64,000 bases of DNA from Pseudooceanicola algae. GTDB lineage: Bacteria > Pseudomonadota > Alphaproteobacteria > Rhodobacterales > Rhodobacteraceae. The position numbers were made by a program, and so were the translations under genes. Of the stretch, positions 36,050 to 45,375 are shown one piece after another. The DNA lies in contig NZ_CP060436.1 of assembly GCF_003590145.2 (NCBI RefSeq), positions 2,018,001-2,082,000 on the forward strand, in the 5' to 3' direction. The notes below the pieces were generated by a model. It was given only the letters and a program-made list of their open reading frames with translations. It had not been told where the DNA came from and did not search any database. Every line of letters starts with the position of its first letter. Positions within the stretch are counted from its first letter, which is position 1.

Positions 36050-36439
36050 TCAGACGAAGATGATGGTGATGAAGGACAGCACGCCGGTGCCGATGATCAC
36101 GGCCCAGCCCAGCTTGTCGGCGGATTCGACATCCAGGCAATAGCCGTTGTCCCAGAGCAGATGCCGGACACCCGAAAGCGAGTGAAACCAGAGACCGATC
36201 ATCGAGAAGAACAGGATCAGGTCACCGATCCAGCTTGTGATCACGTAATCCGCGGTGGCGAAATACTGGGGTCCTGCGGCGGCGGCCAGCAGCCACCATG
36301 CGATCAGGAAAGCTTCCACGACCAGCGCATTCCCGGTGATCCGGGTCAGGATGGATGTGACGGAGTTGAGCTGGAACTTGTAGTACTTCCCCAGCATGAA
36401 GGGAGAAAGCGGGCGGCTGCCCCGATTCACATCGGCCAT
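36050..36439 (-). CDS. sdhC: Succinate dehydrogenase cytochrome b556 subunit
   Basis: The cytochrome b subunit of complex II, 129 residues, three membrane segments. The N-terminal motif RPLSPFMLGKYYKFQLNSVT, followed by SILTRITGNAL, is the quinone-site serine/arginine region. The heme ligand histidine lies in WFHSLSGVRHLLWDNGYCLD. The ATG at 36439 has the ribosome site AAAGGA. It is the first gene of sdhCDAB, and the promoter region carries two copies of a TGTGATCACA-type palindrome at 36558 and 36579. Confidence 0.95.
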   Translation of the reverse strand: MADVNRGSRPLSPFMLGKYYKFQLNSVTSILTRITGNALVVEAFLIAWWLLAAAAGPQYFATADYVITSWIGDLILFFSMIGLWFHSLSGVRHLLWDNGYCLDVESADKLGWAVIIGTGVLSFITIIFV

Positions 36440-36557
36440 GACATGTCCTTTCGGTTTGCCTTGGACAAAACTTCTACCAAAGTTTTCCCCGGTGTCATCC
36501 TTTCACGGCGTCGCACCGGCCATTTTCTGCCCCTGAATAGGAGGCATTCTTCCCATC

Positions 36558-36588
36558 TGTGATCACAAGCCCAAAAGCCGTGATCACA
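36558..36588. promoter_or_regulatory. Paired operator upstream of sdhCDAB (GTGATCAC, 21-base spacing)
   Basis: TGTGATCACA at 36558-36567 and CGTGATCACA at 36579-36588 lie with centres 21 bases apart, two helical turns. The same arrangement occurs before sucC (41808-41838). The pair is about 120 bases upstream of the sdhC start. Confidence 0.75.
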
Positions 36589-36667
36589 AAACCCGCGAAG
36601 GTTAAATCCGACTGATTTGCTTGGTTTTGCCATTGATTCTGCATCCTTTTCGCCTTCGGCAAAAACC

Positions 36668-36702
36668 GCGCGCCTCCGGTGGGAGTATCTGAAACAGGAT
36701 GT
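36668..36702 (+). repeat. Dispersed repeat, CCTCCGGTGGGAGTATCT type
   Basis: CGCGCGCCTCCGGTGGGAGT, then ATCTGAAACAGGATG. A diverged short copy, in the 367-base gap between sdhC and mch. The rest of that gap holds the sdh operators and no gene. Confidence 0.6.
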
Positions 36703-36806
36703 AGCCGCGCAGGTTGTGCCTTCTCCCGCCCGCTCCAAGCCGGGCCCGAAAGGCGCGACCTCCGCCCATTTCACCCTGTCGAAAATGCTCCTGCCGGAGT
36801 CACCCG

Positions 36807-37835
36807 TCAGAGCGGCATGAGCGCCCAATAATCGAGATCGAGCAGGACGTCCGGCAGGTACTTCCCGTTTTCGCCTTTCAGGGCAAAGGCTTCGCCCCTG
36901 CTGATGGCCACCAGGCGCAGCCGGATCGCGCCGACACCCGGCGCATCCACCTCGGCCTTGTCGAGGACCTCGGACCAGGCCCGGATCGTCGTGCCCGCGA
37001 AACAGGGGTTGGCATGGGCACCCGCATTCAGCCCCACCACCATCTGCGCATTTGCCAGCCCATTGAAGCTGAGCGCACGCGCCATCGAGATCACATGGCC
37101 GCCATAGATCAGCCGTCGCCCGTCCTCGCGCAGGGTGGCGTCGAAATGCACCTTGGCAGTGTTCTGCCACAGGCGGGTGGCCAGCATGTGTTCGGCCTCT
37201 TCTACTGTGACGCCATCGACATGGTCGATCTGCTCACCGATCTCGTAGTCCTTCCAGCGATGCGCCTCGCCCGACAGGGTGAAATCATAGCCGGTGAAGT
37301 CGATCCCCGGTGGCAACACCAGATCATCGGCGCCAAGGGCCGGCGCCAGATCCGGCACCACGGCCTGGGGCGCGGGGGCATCGGGGTCGCGCTTGCGCAG
37401 CATGACCCAACGCACATAGCTCAGCACCGCCTCGCCGTGCTGGTTGCGCCCGGTAGTGCGGACCCAGACCACCCCGGTCCGCCCGTTGGAGTTCTGCTTC
37501 AGACCGATCACCTCGGAGGTCGCCCTTAGCGTATCGCCGGCCCAGACCGGCTTCAGCCAGCGCCCCTCGGCATATCCAAGGTTGGCAACCGCGTTCAGCG
37601 ACACATCCGGCACAGTCTTGCCGAAGACCATGTGAAAGGCTGCCCAGTCTTCCAGGGGCGCCTGGGACAATCCGCAACTGCGCGCGAACTCATCCGAGGA
37701 ATACAGCGCGTGCCGGGCCGGGTAGAGCGCCTGATAAAGCGCCCTTTCCCCGCCCGAGACAGTGCGCGGAACCGCATGGGCAAGCACTTCGCCCAGTTGG
37801 TAATCTTCGAAAAAACGGCCCGGATTGGTTTTCAT
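36807..37835 (-). CDS. mch: Mesaconyl-CoA hydratase (beta-methylmalyl-CoA dehydratase), MaoC type
   Basis: Hydrates mesaconyl-CoA to beta-methylmalyl-CoA in the ethylmalonyl-CoA pathway. The 342-residue product is a double hot-dog protein: the N-terminal half begins KTNPGRFFEDYQLGEVLAHA, with VSLNAVANLGYAEGRWLKPV, and the C-terminal half has WKDYEIGEQIDHVDGVTVEE. The second active-site stretch is YGGHVISMARALSFNGLANA. Length and sequence match Mch, not the shorter MaoC enoyl hydratases. The ATG at 37835 overlaps the DUF1737 stop by one base. With mcl2 upstream, it makes a unit for cleaving beta-methylmalyl-CoA into glyoxylate and propionyl-CoA and hydrolysing malyl-CoA. Confidence 0.93.
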   Translation of the reverse strand: MKTNPGRFFEDYQLGEVLAHAVPRTVSGGERALYQALYPARHALYSSDEFARSCGLSQAPLEDWAAFHMVFGKTVPDVSLNAVANLGYAEGRWLKPVWAGDTLRATSEVIGLKQNSNGRTGVVWVRTTGRNQHGEAVLSYVRWVMLRKRDPDAPAPQAVVPDLAPALGADDLVLPPGIDFTGYDFTLSGEAHRWKDYEIGEQIDHVDGVTVEEAEHMLATRLWQNTAKVHFDATLREDGRRLIYGGHVISMARALSFNGLANAQMVVGLNAGAHANPCFAGTTIRAWSEVLDKAEVDAPGVGAIRLRLVAISRGEAFALKGENGKYLPDVLLDLDYWALMPL

Positions 37836-38041
37836 CAATAGCTGCCGAGCTTGATGTCGGGGGAATAGGTTTCTCCCGCGACATCCTTCACCACGGCCTG
37901 GCCACAGCGCATGGTGCCATTGGCCGCGTCAAAGGCATAGGTCGGGTCGCCATGCAGCGCCCAGCCCGCGTTCAGCGCCTTGGTGACCTTGTGGCAGAAG
38001 GCCGAGGTGTCGTCTTCGGAGAGGAATCGGTAAAGTTTCAT
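37835..38041 (-). CDS. DUF1737 family small protein
   Basis: A 68-residue protein of the DUF1737 family: MKLYRFLSEDDTSAFCHKVT, then KALNAGWALHGDPTYAFDAA with the family's hallmark G-W-x-L-x-G-x-P-T-Y/F pattern, and a C-terminal GQAVVKDVAGETYSPDIKLG. Such proteins are small, cytoplasmic and of unknown function. It is translationally coupled to mch and 10 bases downstream of the NnrU gene, so it belongs to the mcl2-nnrU-DUF1737-mch operon. Confidence 0.88.
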   Translation of the reverse strand: MKLYRFLSEDDTSAFCHKVTKALNAGWALHGDPTYAFDAANGTMRCGQAVVKDVAGETYSPDIKLGSY

Positions 38042-38050
38042 CTGGGGTCC

Positions 38051-38605
38051 TCAGGATATCTGAAAGGGTTGCGGCCCGAGCCAGCCGTGGATCAGCACGA
38101 TGACGACGAACAGCACCAGGGTGATCACCGCAAGGCGCAGATCGCCGGCCATCGATCCGCCTGTGGGCGGGCTGTATTCGGGGTGGCGCGCATTGGTCAC
38201 CACCCAACCGGCAACGGCCCAAAGGATCATGCCACCGAACAGCAGAACCGAGGCAAGGTCGCCGCGCACAAGAAGGTGGGCGGTTCCCCAGAGGATGGCG
38301 CCGGTGAACATCGGATGCCGGATCCAGCGTTTCAGCCGCGATTTCGAATGCCCCAGCCCCATCGCCGCCACGGCAAGCACCATCAGAAGGTAGGTCGCGT
38401 GGCGCGCGCCAGCCGGCGGGTCGTAGACGGGGATATAGTCGGCGCCCCGGTAGCCGATCACCATCAACACGATGGCCAGAAGGGCGATGATCGCCACCAG
38501 TGGGCGCGCCTTCTTTTCGCTGAGGCCGGCGCGCAGGCCGGGGGTATATTCCGACATCAGATGCGGCCAGGTCCAGAGGACGAGGCCAAGGACGATCAGT
38601 GCCAT
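38051..38605 (-). CDS. NnrU family integral membrane protein
   Basis: A 184-residue protein with five to six membrane segments. NnrU motifs are ALIVLGLVLWTWPHLMSEYT near the start, AIIALLAIVLMVIGYRGA, KSRLKRWIRHPMFTGAILWG with the conserved RHP, and LLVRGDLASVLLFGGMILWA. NnrU was named for its presence near nitric oxide reductase genes, but here it lies in a carbon-assimilation operon and no denitrification gene is nearby. The start at 38605 (AAAGG site) removes an unsupported 76-residue extension. A biochemical function is not known. Confidence 0.9.
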   Translation of the reverse strand: MALIVLGLVLWTWPHLMSEYTPGLRAGLSEKKARPLVAIIALLAIVLMVIGYRGADYIPVYDPPAGARHATYLLMVLAVAAMGLGHSKSRLKRWIRHPMFTGAILWGTAHLLVRGDLASVLLFGGMILWAVAGWVVTNARHPEYSPPTGGSMAGDLRLAVITLVLFVVIVLIHGWLGPQPFQIS

Positions 38606-38648
38606 CTCGGTGCCTTTCGCAAAGTGGGTCGGACGCAGGTTGATCGCT

Positions 38649-39497
38649 TCAGCCGCGCGCCGCAATGGCTTCGGCCCGCGCGAGGGTCTTTTTCGCCGTT
38701 TCGACATGAAGGTTCTCGACGATCTTGCCGTCGACGACCGCGACCCCCTGCCCGGCGGCTTGGCTTTCGGCAAAGGCAGCGATCTGGCGGCGGGCCAGCG
38801 CAATCTCTGCTTGCGCCGGGGCGAAGACCGCATTGGCGATGGCGATCTGCGCCGGGTGGATCAGCGTCTTGCCATCAAACCCAAGGTCGCGGCCCTGTTC
38901 GCATTCGGCCCGCAGACCATCTTCGTCCTTGAACTGGTTATAGACTCCATCTGCGGCGATCACCCCATGGGCCCGCGCGGCCATCAGCATGGTCTGCAGC
39001 GCCATCTGCATCGGCAGGCGGTCGGAACGGGACCGGCACCCAAGCTCCTTTGCCAGGTCGTTGGTCCCGGCGACGAAGCCTTCAAGCCGCGGATGCGCGG
39101 CGATTTCCAGCGCATTGAAGATGGACAGAGGCGTTTCCATCATCGCCCAGATCGGCAGGTCGCACAGCGCCGCCAGGGCGTCGATATCCGCCGCACTGTC
39201 GACCTTGGGCAACAGCAGCGCCTCGGCTCCGCAGTCCTTCAGGGCCGCCACATCGTCCGCGCCCCATTCCGTCGCCAAGCCATTGATGCGCACGATCCGC
39301 GCGCGATTGCCATACCCGCCCTCGGTCAGCGCCGCGGCCAGGGTTGCGCGGGCCTCGACCTTGGCGTCGGGCGATACCGCGTCCTCAAGGTCGAACAGGA
39401 TCGCATCCACGTCCAGCCCACGCGCCTTGTCCAGCGCGCGCGGTTTGGAGCCGGGAATATATAGCAAAGAGCGGTAGGGCCGGGTCAACGGATCCAT
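38649..39497 (-). CDS. mcl2: (3S)-malyl-CoA thioesterase / CitE-like lyase-family enzyme
   Basis: A CitE/malyl-CoA lyase superfamily member of 282 residues. Family motifs are RPYRSLLYIPGSKPRALDKA, AILFDLEDAVSPDAKVEARA with the metal-binding residues, LLLPKVDSAADI, and WAMMETPLSIFNALEIAAHP. The last recognisable motif is DLGFDGKTLIHPAQIAIANA. It is shorter than malyl-CoA/beta-methylmalyl-CoA lyase (Mcl1, about 320), and its position next to mch matches Mcl2 of Rhodobacter sphaeroides, a (3S)-malyl-CoA thioesterase that releases malate. The start could be 39509 or 39497; 39497 is better placed behind GGATGG. It heads the mcl2-nnrU-DUF1737-mch operon. Confidence 0.85.
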   Translation of the reverse strand: MDPLTRPYRSLLYIPGSKPRALDKARGLDVDAILFDLEDAVSPDAKVEARATLAAALTEGGYGNRARIVRINGLATEWGADDVAALKDCGAEALLLPKVDSAADIDALAALCDLPIWAMMETPLSIFNALEIAAHPRLEGFVAGTNDLAKELGCRSRSDRLPMQMALQTMLMAARAHGVIAADGVYNQFKDEDGLRAECEQGRDLGFDGKTLIHPAQIAIANAVFAPAQAEIALARRQIAAFAESQAAGQGVAVVDGKIVENLHVETAKKTLARAEAIAARG

Positions 39498-39509
39498 ATC
39501 ACCATCCAT

Positions 39510-39886
39510 CAGGTAAGAATATGTCGGATAGATGGATCAATTTGAGGGAAAAGTACAACCGGAATTCCGCGGTGCCGGGGAATTTCCGGAATCCGACTGG
39601 CGCGCGCGGAATAGGGCGGCACTTGGGAACTGATCTTGAAGGAAATTCCGGCTCGCATTCGAGCTGCCCTCAGGAACCTGCCTTGCGTTAACCGGATTTC
39701 AGGCTCTGACAGCGCAGACTTGTCCTGCCGGGGTGCCCCGGACCGACAGCTCCGGCGACGGCACGGCATCCCCGACACCTGAACTGCGACCAATGGGCGG
39801 ACTGTTCCCGAAACCCTGACTACCCGAACAGCAGACCCGTCCCAAAACACCGGCACGCGCGGCGCCGCACCTGAACGGGGAATGAC
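39510..39886. other. 377-base gap between mcl2 and the periplasmic protein gene
   Basis: Divergent intergenic region. It has a CCGGAA/TTCCGG inverted repeat near 39560-39590 but no convincing gene, terminator or promoter boxes. A short frame for MSDRWINLREKYNRN starts in it and was judged not to be real. Confidence 0.4.
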
Positions 39887-40291
39887 ATGGACCTGACGAC
39901 CCTCTTTTGCCTCCGCCTCAAGTCCATGAAACCGCTTGGCAACCCGAGCCCCCTTCCTGTCCCCCGCCGGGGTCGCGCCGCCCCAATGGCCACCGCGATT
40001 GGGGCGCTTGCCCTGGTCCTGATCGGAGCCCCTGCCCTGCGGGCGGAAGACAGCCGCGCCTGCGCGCCCCGGGATGTGGTCCTGAAACGTCTGGCCAGCG
40101 GCTATGGCGAGACCCGGCAATCCATCGGTATCGGCAGCAACAATTCGATGATGGAGGTCTTTGCCTCACCGGAAAGCGGAAGCTGGACCATCACCGTCAC
40201 CTCGGCCAAGGGCATCACCTGCCTGATCGCAAGCGGCCAAAGCTTCGAAACCCTTGCCGAAGCCTTGCCCAACCTCGATCAGGACGCCTGA
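39887..40291 (+). CDS. Exported protein of unknown function with two cysteines
   Basis: A 134-residue precursor. After a Pro/Arg-rich start comes a hydrophobic signal segment (TAIGALALVLIGAPALRA) with probable cleavage before EDSRAC. The mature part is CAPRDVVLKRLASGYGETRQ, with SIGIGSNNSMMEVFASPESG and WTITVTSAKGITCLIASGQS, and has two cysteines that may form a disulfide. GGGGAATGAC precedes the ATG; an internal ATG at 39926 is an alternative that gives a more ordinary signal peptide. Function is not known. It lies upstream of mdh, with about 290 bases between. Confidence 0.75.
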   Translation: MDLTTLFCLRLKSMKPLGNPSPLPVPRRGRAAPMATAIGALALVLIGAPALRAEDSRACAPRDVVLKRLASGYGETRQSIGIGSNNSMMEVFASPESGSWTITVTSAKGITCLIASGQSFETLAEALPNLDQDA

Positions 40292-40306
40292 CTCGCGCAC
40301 ACTTGA

Positions 40307-41548
<1,242 letters not shown>

Positions 41549-41606
41549 GACCGGCAAGCCGGGTGCCCCTGCGGGCGGCGAGCGGTAGCACGGATCAGAC
41601 AGAACA

Positions 41607-41637
41607 GAAGGGCCGGAGGTTTCTCCGGCCCTTTTTG
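41607..41637 (+). terminator. Terminator of mdh
   Basis: GGGCCGGAG/CTCCGGCCC stem with GTTT loop, extended by an AAG/CTT pair and followed by TTTTT. It is about 60 bases after the mdh stop. Confidence 0.9.
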
Positions 41638-41807
41638 CATGTCGGGGCCAGCGACGCGGAAACGACTCGGATTGTCGCCATTTGACACAAGTGCCTTCAC
41701 CTGATCTTCAAAATCCCCTGAAATTCTGCGGGCCTACCCCCCTTGCTGCCTTTGGCAAGGGCGCCGCCTGCCTGTTTGGGTCGCTGCCCTGCAGCGATTT
41801 GACGAAA

Positions 41808-41838
41808 TGTGATCACACGAAATCAGCGTGTGATCACA
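41808..41838. promoter_or_regulatory. Paired operator upstream of sucC (TGTGATCACA, 21-base spacing)
   Basis: TGTGATCACA at 41808-41817 and again at 41829-41838, centres 21 bases apart, about 110 bases before the sucC start. A TTTGACG element at 41798-41804 just upstream is a candidate -35 box. Confidence 0.78.
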
Positions 41839-41945
41839 AACCGAAGAAAATCGGCAAAATTTGTCTTACCGGGGCAAAAATCAGTTCATCGGTCATGAAA
41901 CCTGTGCCAAACCCGATGGCAATCGTAGCAACGAGGGATGGATTC

Positions 41946-43139
41946 ATGAATATCCATGAGTATCAGGCGAAGGCTATTCTTCGCGAATATGGCGCTCCGG
42001 TGTCGGACGGTCGTCCGGTCACCAAGGCCGACGAGGCCAAGACCGCCGCTGGAGAACTGGACGGGCCGCTCTGGGTCGTCAAGGCGCAGATCCATGCCGG
42101 TGGTCGCGGCAAAGGCTCCTTCAAGGAAGCCACGGCTGGCGAAAAGGGCGGTGTCCGTCTGGCTAAGTCGGTCGAGGAAGCCGCCGAGGAAGCCAAGAAG
42201 ATGCTTGGCAAGACCCTGGTGACGCACCAGACCGGTCCGGCCGGCAAGCAGGTCAACCGGATCTACATCGAAGCCGGCTCCGACATCTCGACCGAACTCT
42301 ACCTGGCGCTGCTGGTCGATCGTCAGACCTCGGCCGTTTCCATCGTCTGCTCCACCGAGGGCGGCATGGACATCGAGGAAGTCGCGGCATCGACCCCCGA
42401 GAAGATCATCAGCTTCTCCGTTGATCCGGCAACCGGCTTTGCGCCCTTCCACGGCCGTCGCGTTGCCTTTGCCCTCGGCCTTGAAGGCCAGGCGGTGAAG
42501 CAATGCGTCAAGCTGATCGGTGATCTCTACCGTGCCTTCATCGAGAAGGACATGGAGATGCTGGAGATCAATCCGCTGATCGTCATGCCCGACGGCAACC
42601 TCAAGGTTCTCGATGCCAAGCTGAGCTTTGACGGCAACGCGATGTATCGCCACGCCGACATCGCCGCCCTGCGCGACGAGACGGAAGAGGATTCCAAGGA
42701 ACTGGAAGCCTCCAAGTACGACCTGAACTATATCGCGCTCGACGGTGAAATCGGCTGCATGGTGAACGGCGCAGGCCTGGCCATGGCGACGATGGACATC
42801 ATCAAGCTCTACGGTGCGGAACCGGCGAACTTCCTCGACGTTGGCGGCGGCGCCACCAAGGAGAAAGTCACCGAAGCCTTCAAGATCATCACATCGGATC
42901 CCAACGTCAAAGGCATCCTGGTGAACATCTTTGGCGGCATCATGCGCTGTGACGTCATCGCCGAAGGCGTGATCGCCGCGGTGAAGGAAGTCGGCCTGCA
43001 GGTCCCGCTGGTCGTCCGCCTGGAAGGCACCAATGTCGAGAAGGGCAAGGAGATCATCGCGACCTCCGGTCTGAACGTCATTGCCGCCGACAATCTCAGC
43101 GACGGCGCCGAGAAGATCGTGAAAGCGGTCAAGGGCTGA
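41946..43139 (+). CDS. sucC: Succinyl-CoA synthetase (ADP-forming) beta subunit
   Basis: The ATP-grasp beta subunit of succinyl-CoA synthetase, 397 residues. The protein starts [20 protein letters not shown] and contains [20 protein letters not shown], the nucleotide-binding stretch, and [20 protein letters not shown]. The power-helix region near the C-terminus is [20 protein letters not shown], followed by [15 protein letters not shown]. The ATG at 41946 has a GAGGGATGG ribosome site and removes an unsupported extension. Its own promoter region carries the double operator. A membrane-protein gene separates it from sucD. Confidence 0.97.
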   Translation: MNIHEYQAKAILREYGAPVSDGRPVTKADEAKTAAGELDGPLWVVKAQIHAGGRGKGSFKEATAGEKGGVRLAKSVEEAAEEAKKMLGKTLVTHQTGPAGKQVNRIYIEAGSDISTELYLALLVDRQTSAVSIVCSTEGGMDIEEVAASTPEKIISFSVDPATGFAPFHGRRVAFALGLEGQAVKQCVKLIGDLYRAFIEKDMEMLEINPLIVMPDGNLKVLDAKLSFDGNAMYRHADIAALRDETEEDSKELEASKYDLNYIALDGEIGCMVNGAGLAMATMDIIKLYGAEPANFLDVGGGATKEKVTEAFKIITSDPNVKGILVNIFGGIMRCDVIAEGVIAAVKEVGLQVPLVVRLEGTNVEKGKEIIATSGLNVIAADNLSDGAEKIVKAVKG

Positions 43140-43152
43140 CGGAGACAGCGGC

Positions 43153-43668
43153 GTGGAAAGCAAGGTCATCAAGACAAAAGGCATCGGATGGCAGCCCATC
43201 ATCTTCGGATTGGTGGTCTGCTGCATCTCCGGTCTTTTCGCTTCCGGTCTCATCAGCCTCCGTGGACGCGGAGGCGATGAGGCCGCGATGATCGTCGGAT
43301 CGGCCTTCATGGTCATCGGGCTGCTGCCCATCCTCTGGGGCCTTCGGCTTTTGTTGATCCGCCCGAAGGGGCTTTATCTGACGCAAACCGGCTTTTCGGA
43401 TCGTCAGCTCTTTCGGAATGAAATCCCCTGGACCGCGCTCAGCGCCGTCCGCTCGGGCAAGGCGGTCGACGGCAGGAATGCCGCCGTCTGGCTTGATGTC
43501 CCGCCAGAGGCGCTTGCCTCTGCGCGTGCCACCGGGGCGGGCCGTCTGCTGAGTATCCGCAAGGGCCAGGGGGTCTCCTACACGACCAAGATGATCGACA
43601 TCCCTCTGAAGGACTTCGCGGACACCGTCCACGCCTATGCCAACGCCGCCTTGCGCCAAGGCCGATAA
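43153..43668 (+). CDS. Two-TM membrane protein with PH-like C-terminal part, between sucC and sucD
   Basis: A 171-residue protein starting at a GTG (43153), 13 bases after sucC. Two transmembrane segments are visible (about residues 13-36, [18 protein letters not shown], and 45-68, [20 protein letters not shown]). They are followed by a soluble part with [20 protein letters not shown] and [20 protein letters not shown], a pattern resembling small bacterial PH-like membrane proteins of the STM3941 group. Function is unknown. Its position inside the sucCD unit is unusual; it is likely cotranscribed and translated at a modest level given the GTG start. Confidence 0.8.
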   Translation: MESKVIKTKGIGWQPIIFGLVVCCISGLFASGLISLRGRGGDEAAMIVGSAFMVIGLLPILWGLRLLLIRPKGLYLTQTGFSDRQLFRNEIPWTALSAVRSGKAVDGRNAAVWLDVPPEALASARATGAGRLLSIRKGQGVSYTTKMIDIPLKDFADTVHAYANAALRQGR

Positions 43669-43748
43669 GAAATCACGCGGGCCGCACCGCCCGCGCCTCT
43701 CAGTTCACGCGGGACATGCCCGCGAAACCAGCAAGGAGAACGCCGCCA

Positions 43749-44630
43749 ATGGCCGTACTCGTAGATGAAAACACCAAGGTGATCTGCCAGGGCTTCACCG
43801 GCTCGCAAGGCACCTTCCACTCTGAACAGGCCATCGCCTACGGCACCAAGATGGTTGGCGGCGTGACGCCCGGCAAGGGTGGCATGACCCACCTGGACCT
43901 GCCGGTCTTCAACTCGGTCCACGAAGCACGTGAGATCACCGCAGCCAATGCGACCGTGATCTACGTTCCGCCCCCCTTCGCGGCCGATTCCATCCTGGAA
44001 GCCATCGACGCCGAGATGGAACTGATCATCTGCATCACCGAAGGCATTCCCGTGCTCGACATGATGAAGGTGAAGAAGGCGCTGCAAGGCTCCAAATCGC
44101 GCCTGATCGGCCCGAACTGCCCCGGTGTGATCACGCCGGACGCCTGCAAGATCGGCATCATGCCCGGCCATATCCACAAGCGTGGGTCCGTCGGCGTCGT
44201 GTCGCGTTCCGGCACGCTGACCTATGAAGCGGTGAAGCAGACCTCGGACGCGGGCCTTGGCCAGTCGACCGCCGTCGGCATCGGCGGTGACCCGATCAAG
44301 GGCACCGAACACATCGACGTGCTCGAAATGTTCCTGGCCGATCCCGAAACCCAGTCTATCATCATGATCGGCGAGATCGGCGGGTCCGCCGAAGAAGAGG
44401 CCGCGCAATTCCTCGCGGACGAGAAGAAAAAAGGCCGCTGGAAGCCCACTGCGGGCTTCATCGCCGGCCGTACGGCGCCTCCGGGCCGCCGCATGGGTCA
44501 CGCCGGTGCTATCGTTGCCGGCGGCAAGGGCGGCGCGGAAGACAAGATCGAGGCCATGAAGTCGGCCGGAATCGTCGTTGCCGACAGCCCTGCGGGCCTT
44601 GGCGAAGCGGTGCTTAAAGCCATCGGTTAA
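43749..44630 (+). CDS. sucD: Succinyl-CoA synthetase (ADP-forming) alpha subunit
   Basis: The CoA-binding and phosphohistidine subunit, 293 residues. The CoA-binding motif is [20 protein letters not shown]. Other conserved stretches are [40 protein letters not shown] and [20 protein letters not shown]. The phosphorylated histidine lies in [20 protein letters not shown]. The ATG at 43749 has AAGGAG nine bases upstream. It follows the small membrane-protein gene after 80 bases. Confidence 0.97.
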   Translation: MAVLVDENTKVICQGFTGSQGTFHSEQAIAYGTKMVGGVTPGKGGMTHLDLPVFNSVHEAREITAANATVIYVPPPFAADSILEAIDAEMELIICITEGIPVLDMMKVKKALQGSKSRLIGPNCPGVITPDACKIGIMPGHIHKRGSVGVVSRSGTLTYEAVKQTSDAGLGQSTAVGIGGDPIKGTEHIDVLEMFLADPETQSIIMIGEIGGSAEEEAAQFLADEKKKGRWKPTAGFIAGRTAPPGRRMGHAGAIVAGGKGGAEDKIEAMKSAGIVVADSPAGLGEAVLKAIG

Positions 44631-44678
44631 CCGGGTTGGGGGATCTTTTCCCCCGCCCCCTTCGGAGCAAGCAGGATC

Positions 44679-45254
44679 ATGGGATTCGCTGAATCGATCA
44701 AAACCTGCTTTCGCAATTACGTGACCTTTTCGGGGCGGGCCGCCCGCCCCGAATACTGGTACTTCATGCTTTTCGTCATCCTGTGCAGCGCCATCCTTGG
44801 CATGCTGGACAATGCGCTGTTCGGATCCGGCGGGTTCCGGACCAGCAGCCAGACCAGCCCCGGCAGCCTCAGCGCGACGGCAGGCTATGGCAACGGCCCG
44901 CTTGGCAGCCTGTTCAACATCGTGACCCTGTTTCCGATCCTTGCCGCAGGCTGGCGCCGGATGCATGACACCGGCCGCTCGGGCATCTTCCTGTTCTATC
45001 CTATGATCGTCATGTTCGGCACCCTGACCTTCGGCGTGCTGTTCGGCGGCCTGGTCGGCGCGACCGACGCGCTGTTGTCCGGCGACATCGTGACGGCGCT
45101 GTTCGGCGGGCTTGGCGGCCTGATGCTGGCGCTCTGCATCCTGGTGCTGCTGGTCTCTCCGCTGGTGGTGATCTGGTGGCTCTCGCGCCCCAGCCAGCCC
45201 GGACCCAACCGCTGGGGCCCTGCCCCACTTCAGACGGAGGTCCCCCCGGCATGA
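44679..45254 (+). CDS. DUF805 family membrane protein
   Basis: A 191-residue integral membrane protein of the DUF805 (YhaH/YhaI-like) family. Family motifs are KTCFRNYVTFSGRAARPEYW at the N-terminus, with the conserved SGRAxRxEYWYF, and LAAGWRRMHDTGRSGIFLFY with RRxHDxGxSG. Four membrane segments are visible, and a Ser/Gly-rich loop follows the first. The C-terminus SRPSQPGPNRWGPAPLQ holds the usual PGxNRWG motif. Function is unknown. It lies 48 bases after sucD and 121 bases before sucA. Confidence 0.92.
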   Translation: MGFAESIKTCFRNYVTFSGRAARPEYWYFMLFVILCSAILGMLDNALFGSGGFRTSSQTSPGSLSATAGYGNGPLGSLFNIVTLFPILAAGWRRMHDTGRSGIFLFYPMIVMFGTLTFGVLFGGLVGATDALLSGDIVTALFGGLGGLMLALCILVLLVSPLVVIWWLSRPSQPGPNRWGPAPLQTEVPPA

Positions 45255-45375
45255 GACCAGACCGCGCCCATCCGCCCCCTGTTTGCCGCCCGCGCCTATC
45301 CGCCGCCGCCCGTCCGATTTCCCTCTTTCAACCCGGCCCCGCCCCATTTGGCCACAGCCCCAACGAGGTCTCGCA

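Noticed and set aside
39523-39691. Short frame for MSDRWINLREKYNRN in the mcl2 upstream gap
   Set aside because: No ribosome site, unusual composition after the first 20 residues, and overlap with the probable mcl2 promoter region.
44120-44135. GTGATCAC cores inside coding sequence (sucD, sdhC, etfA, zinc-ribbon gene)
   Set aside because: They are single copies read in frame mostly as Val-Ile-Thr codons and lack the paired 21-base arrangement, so they do not look like operators.
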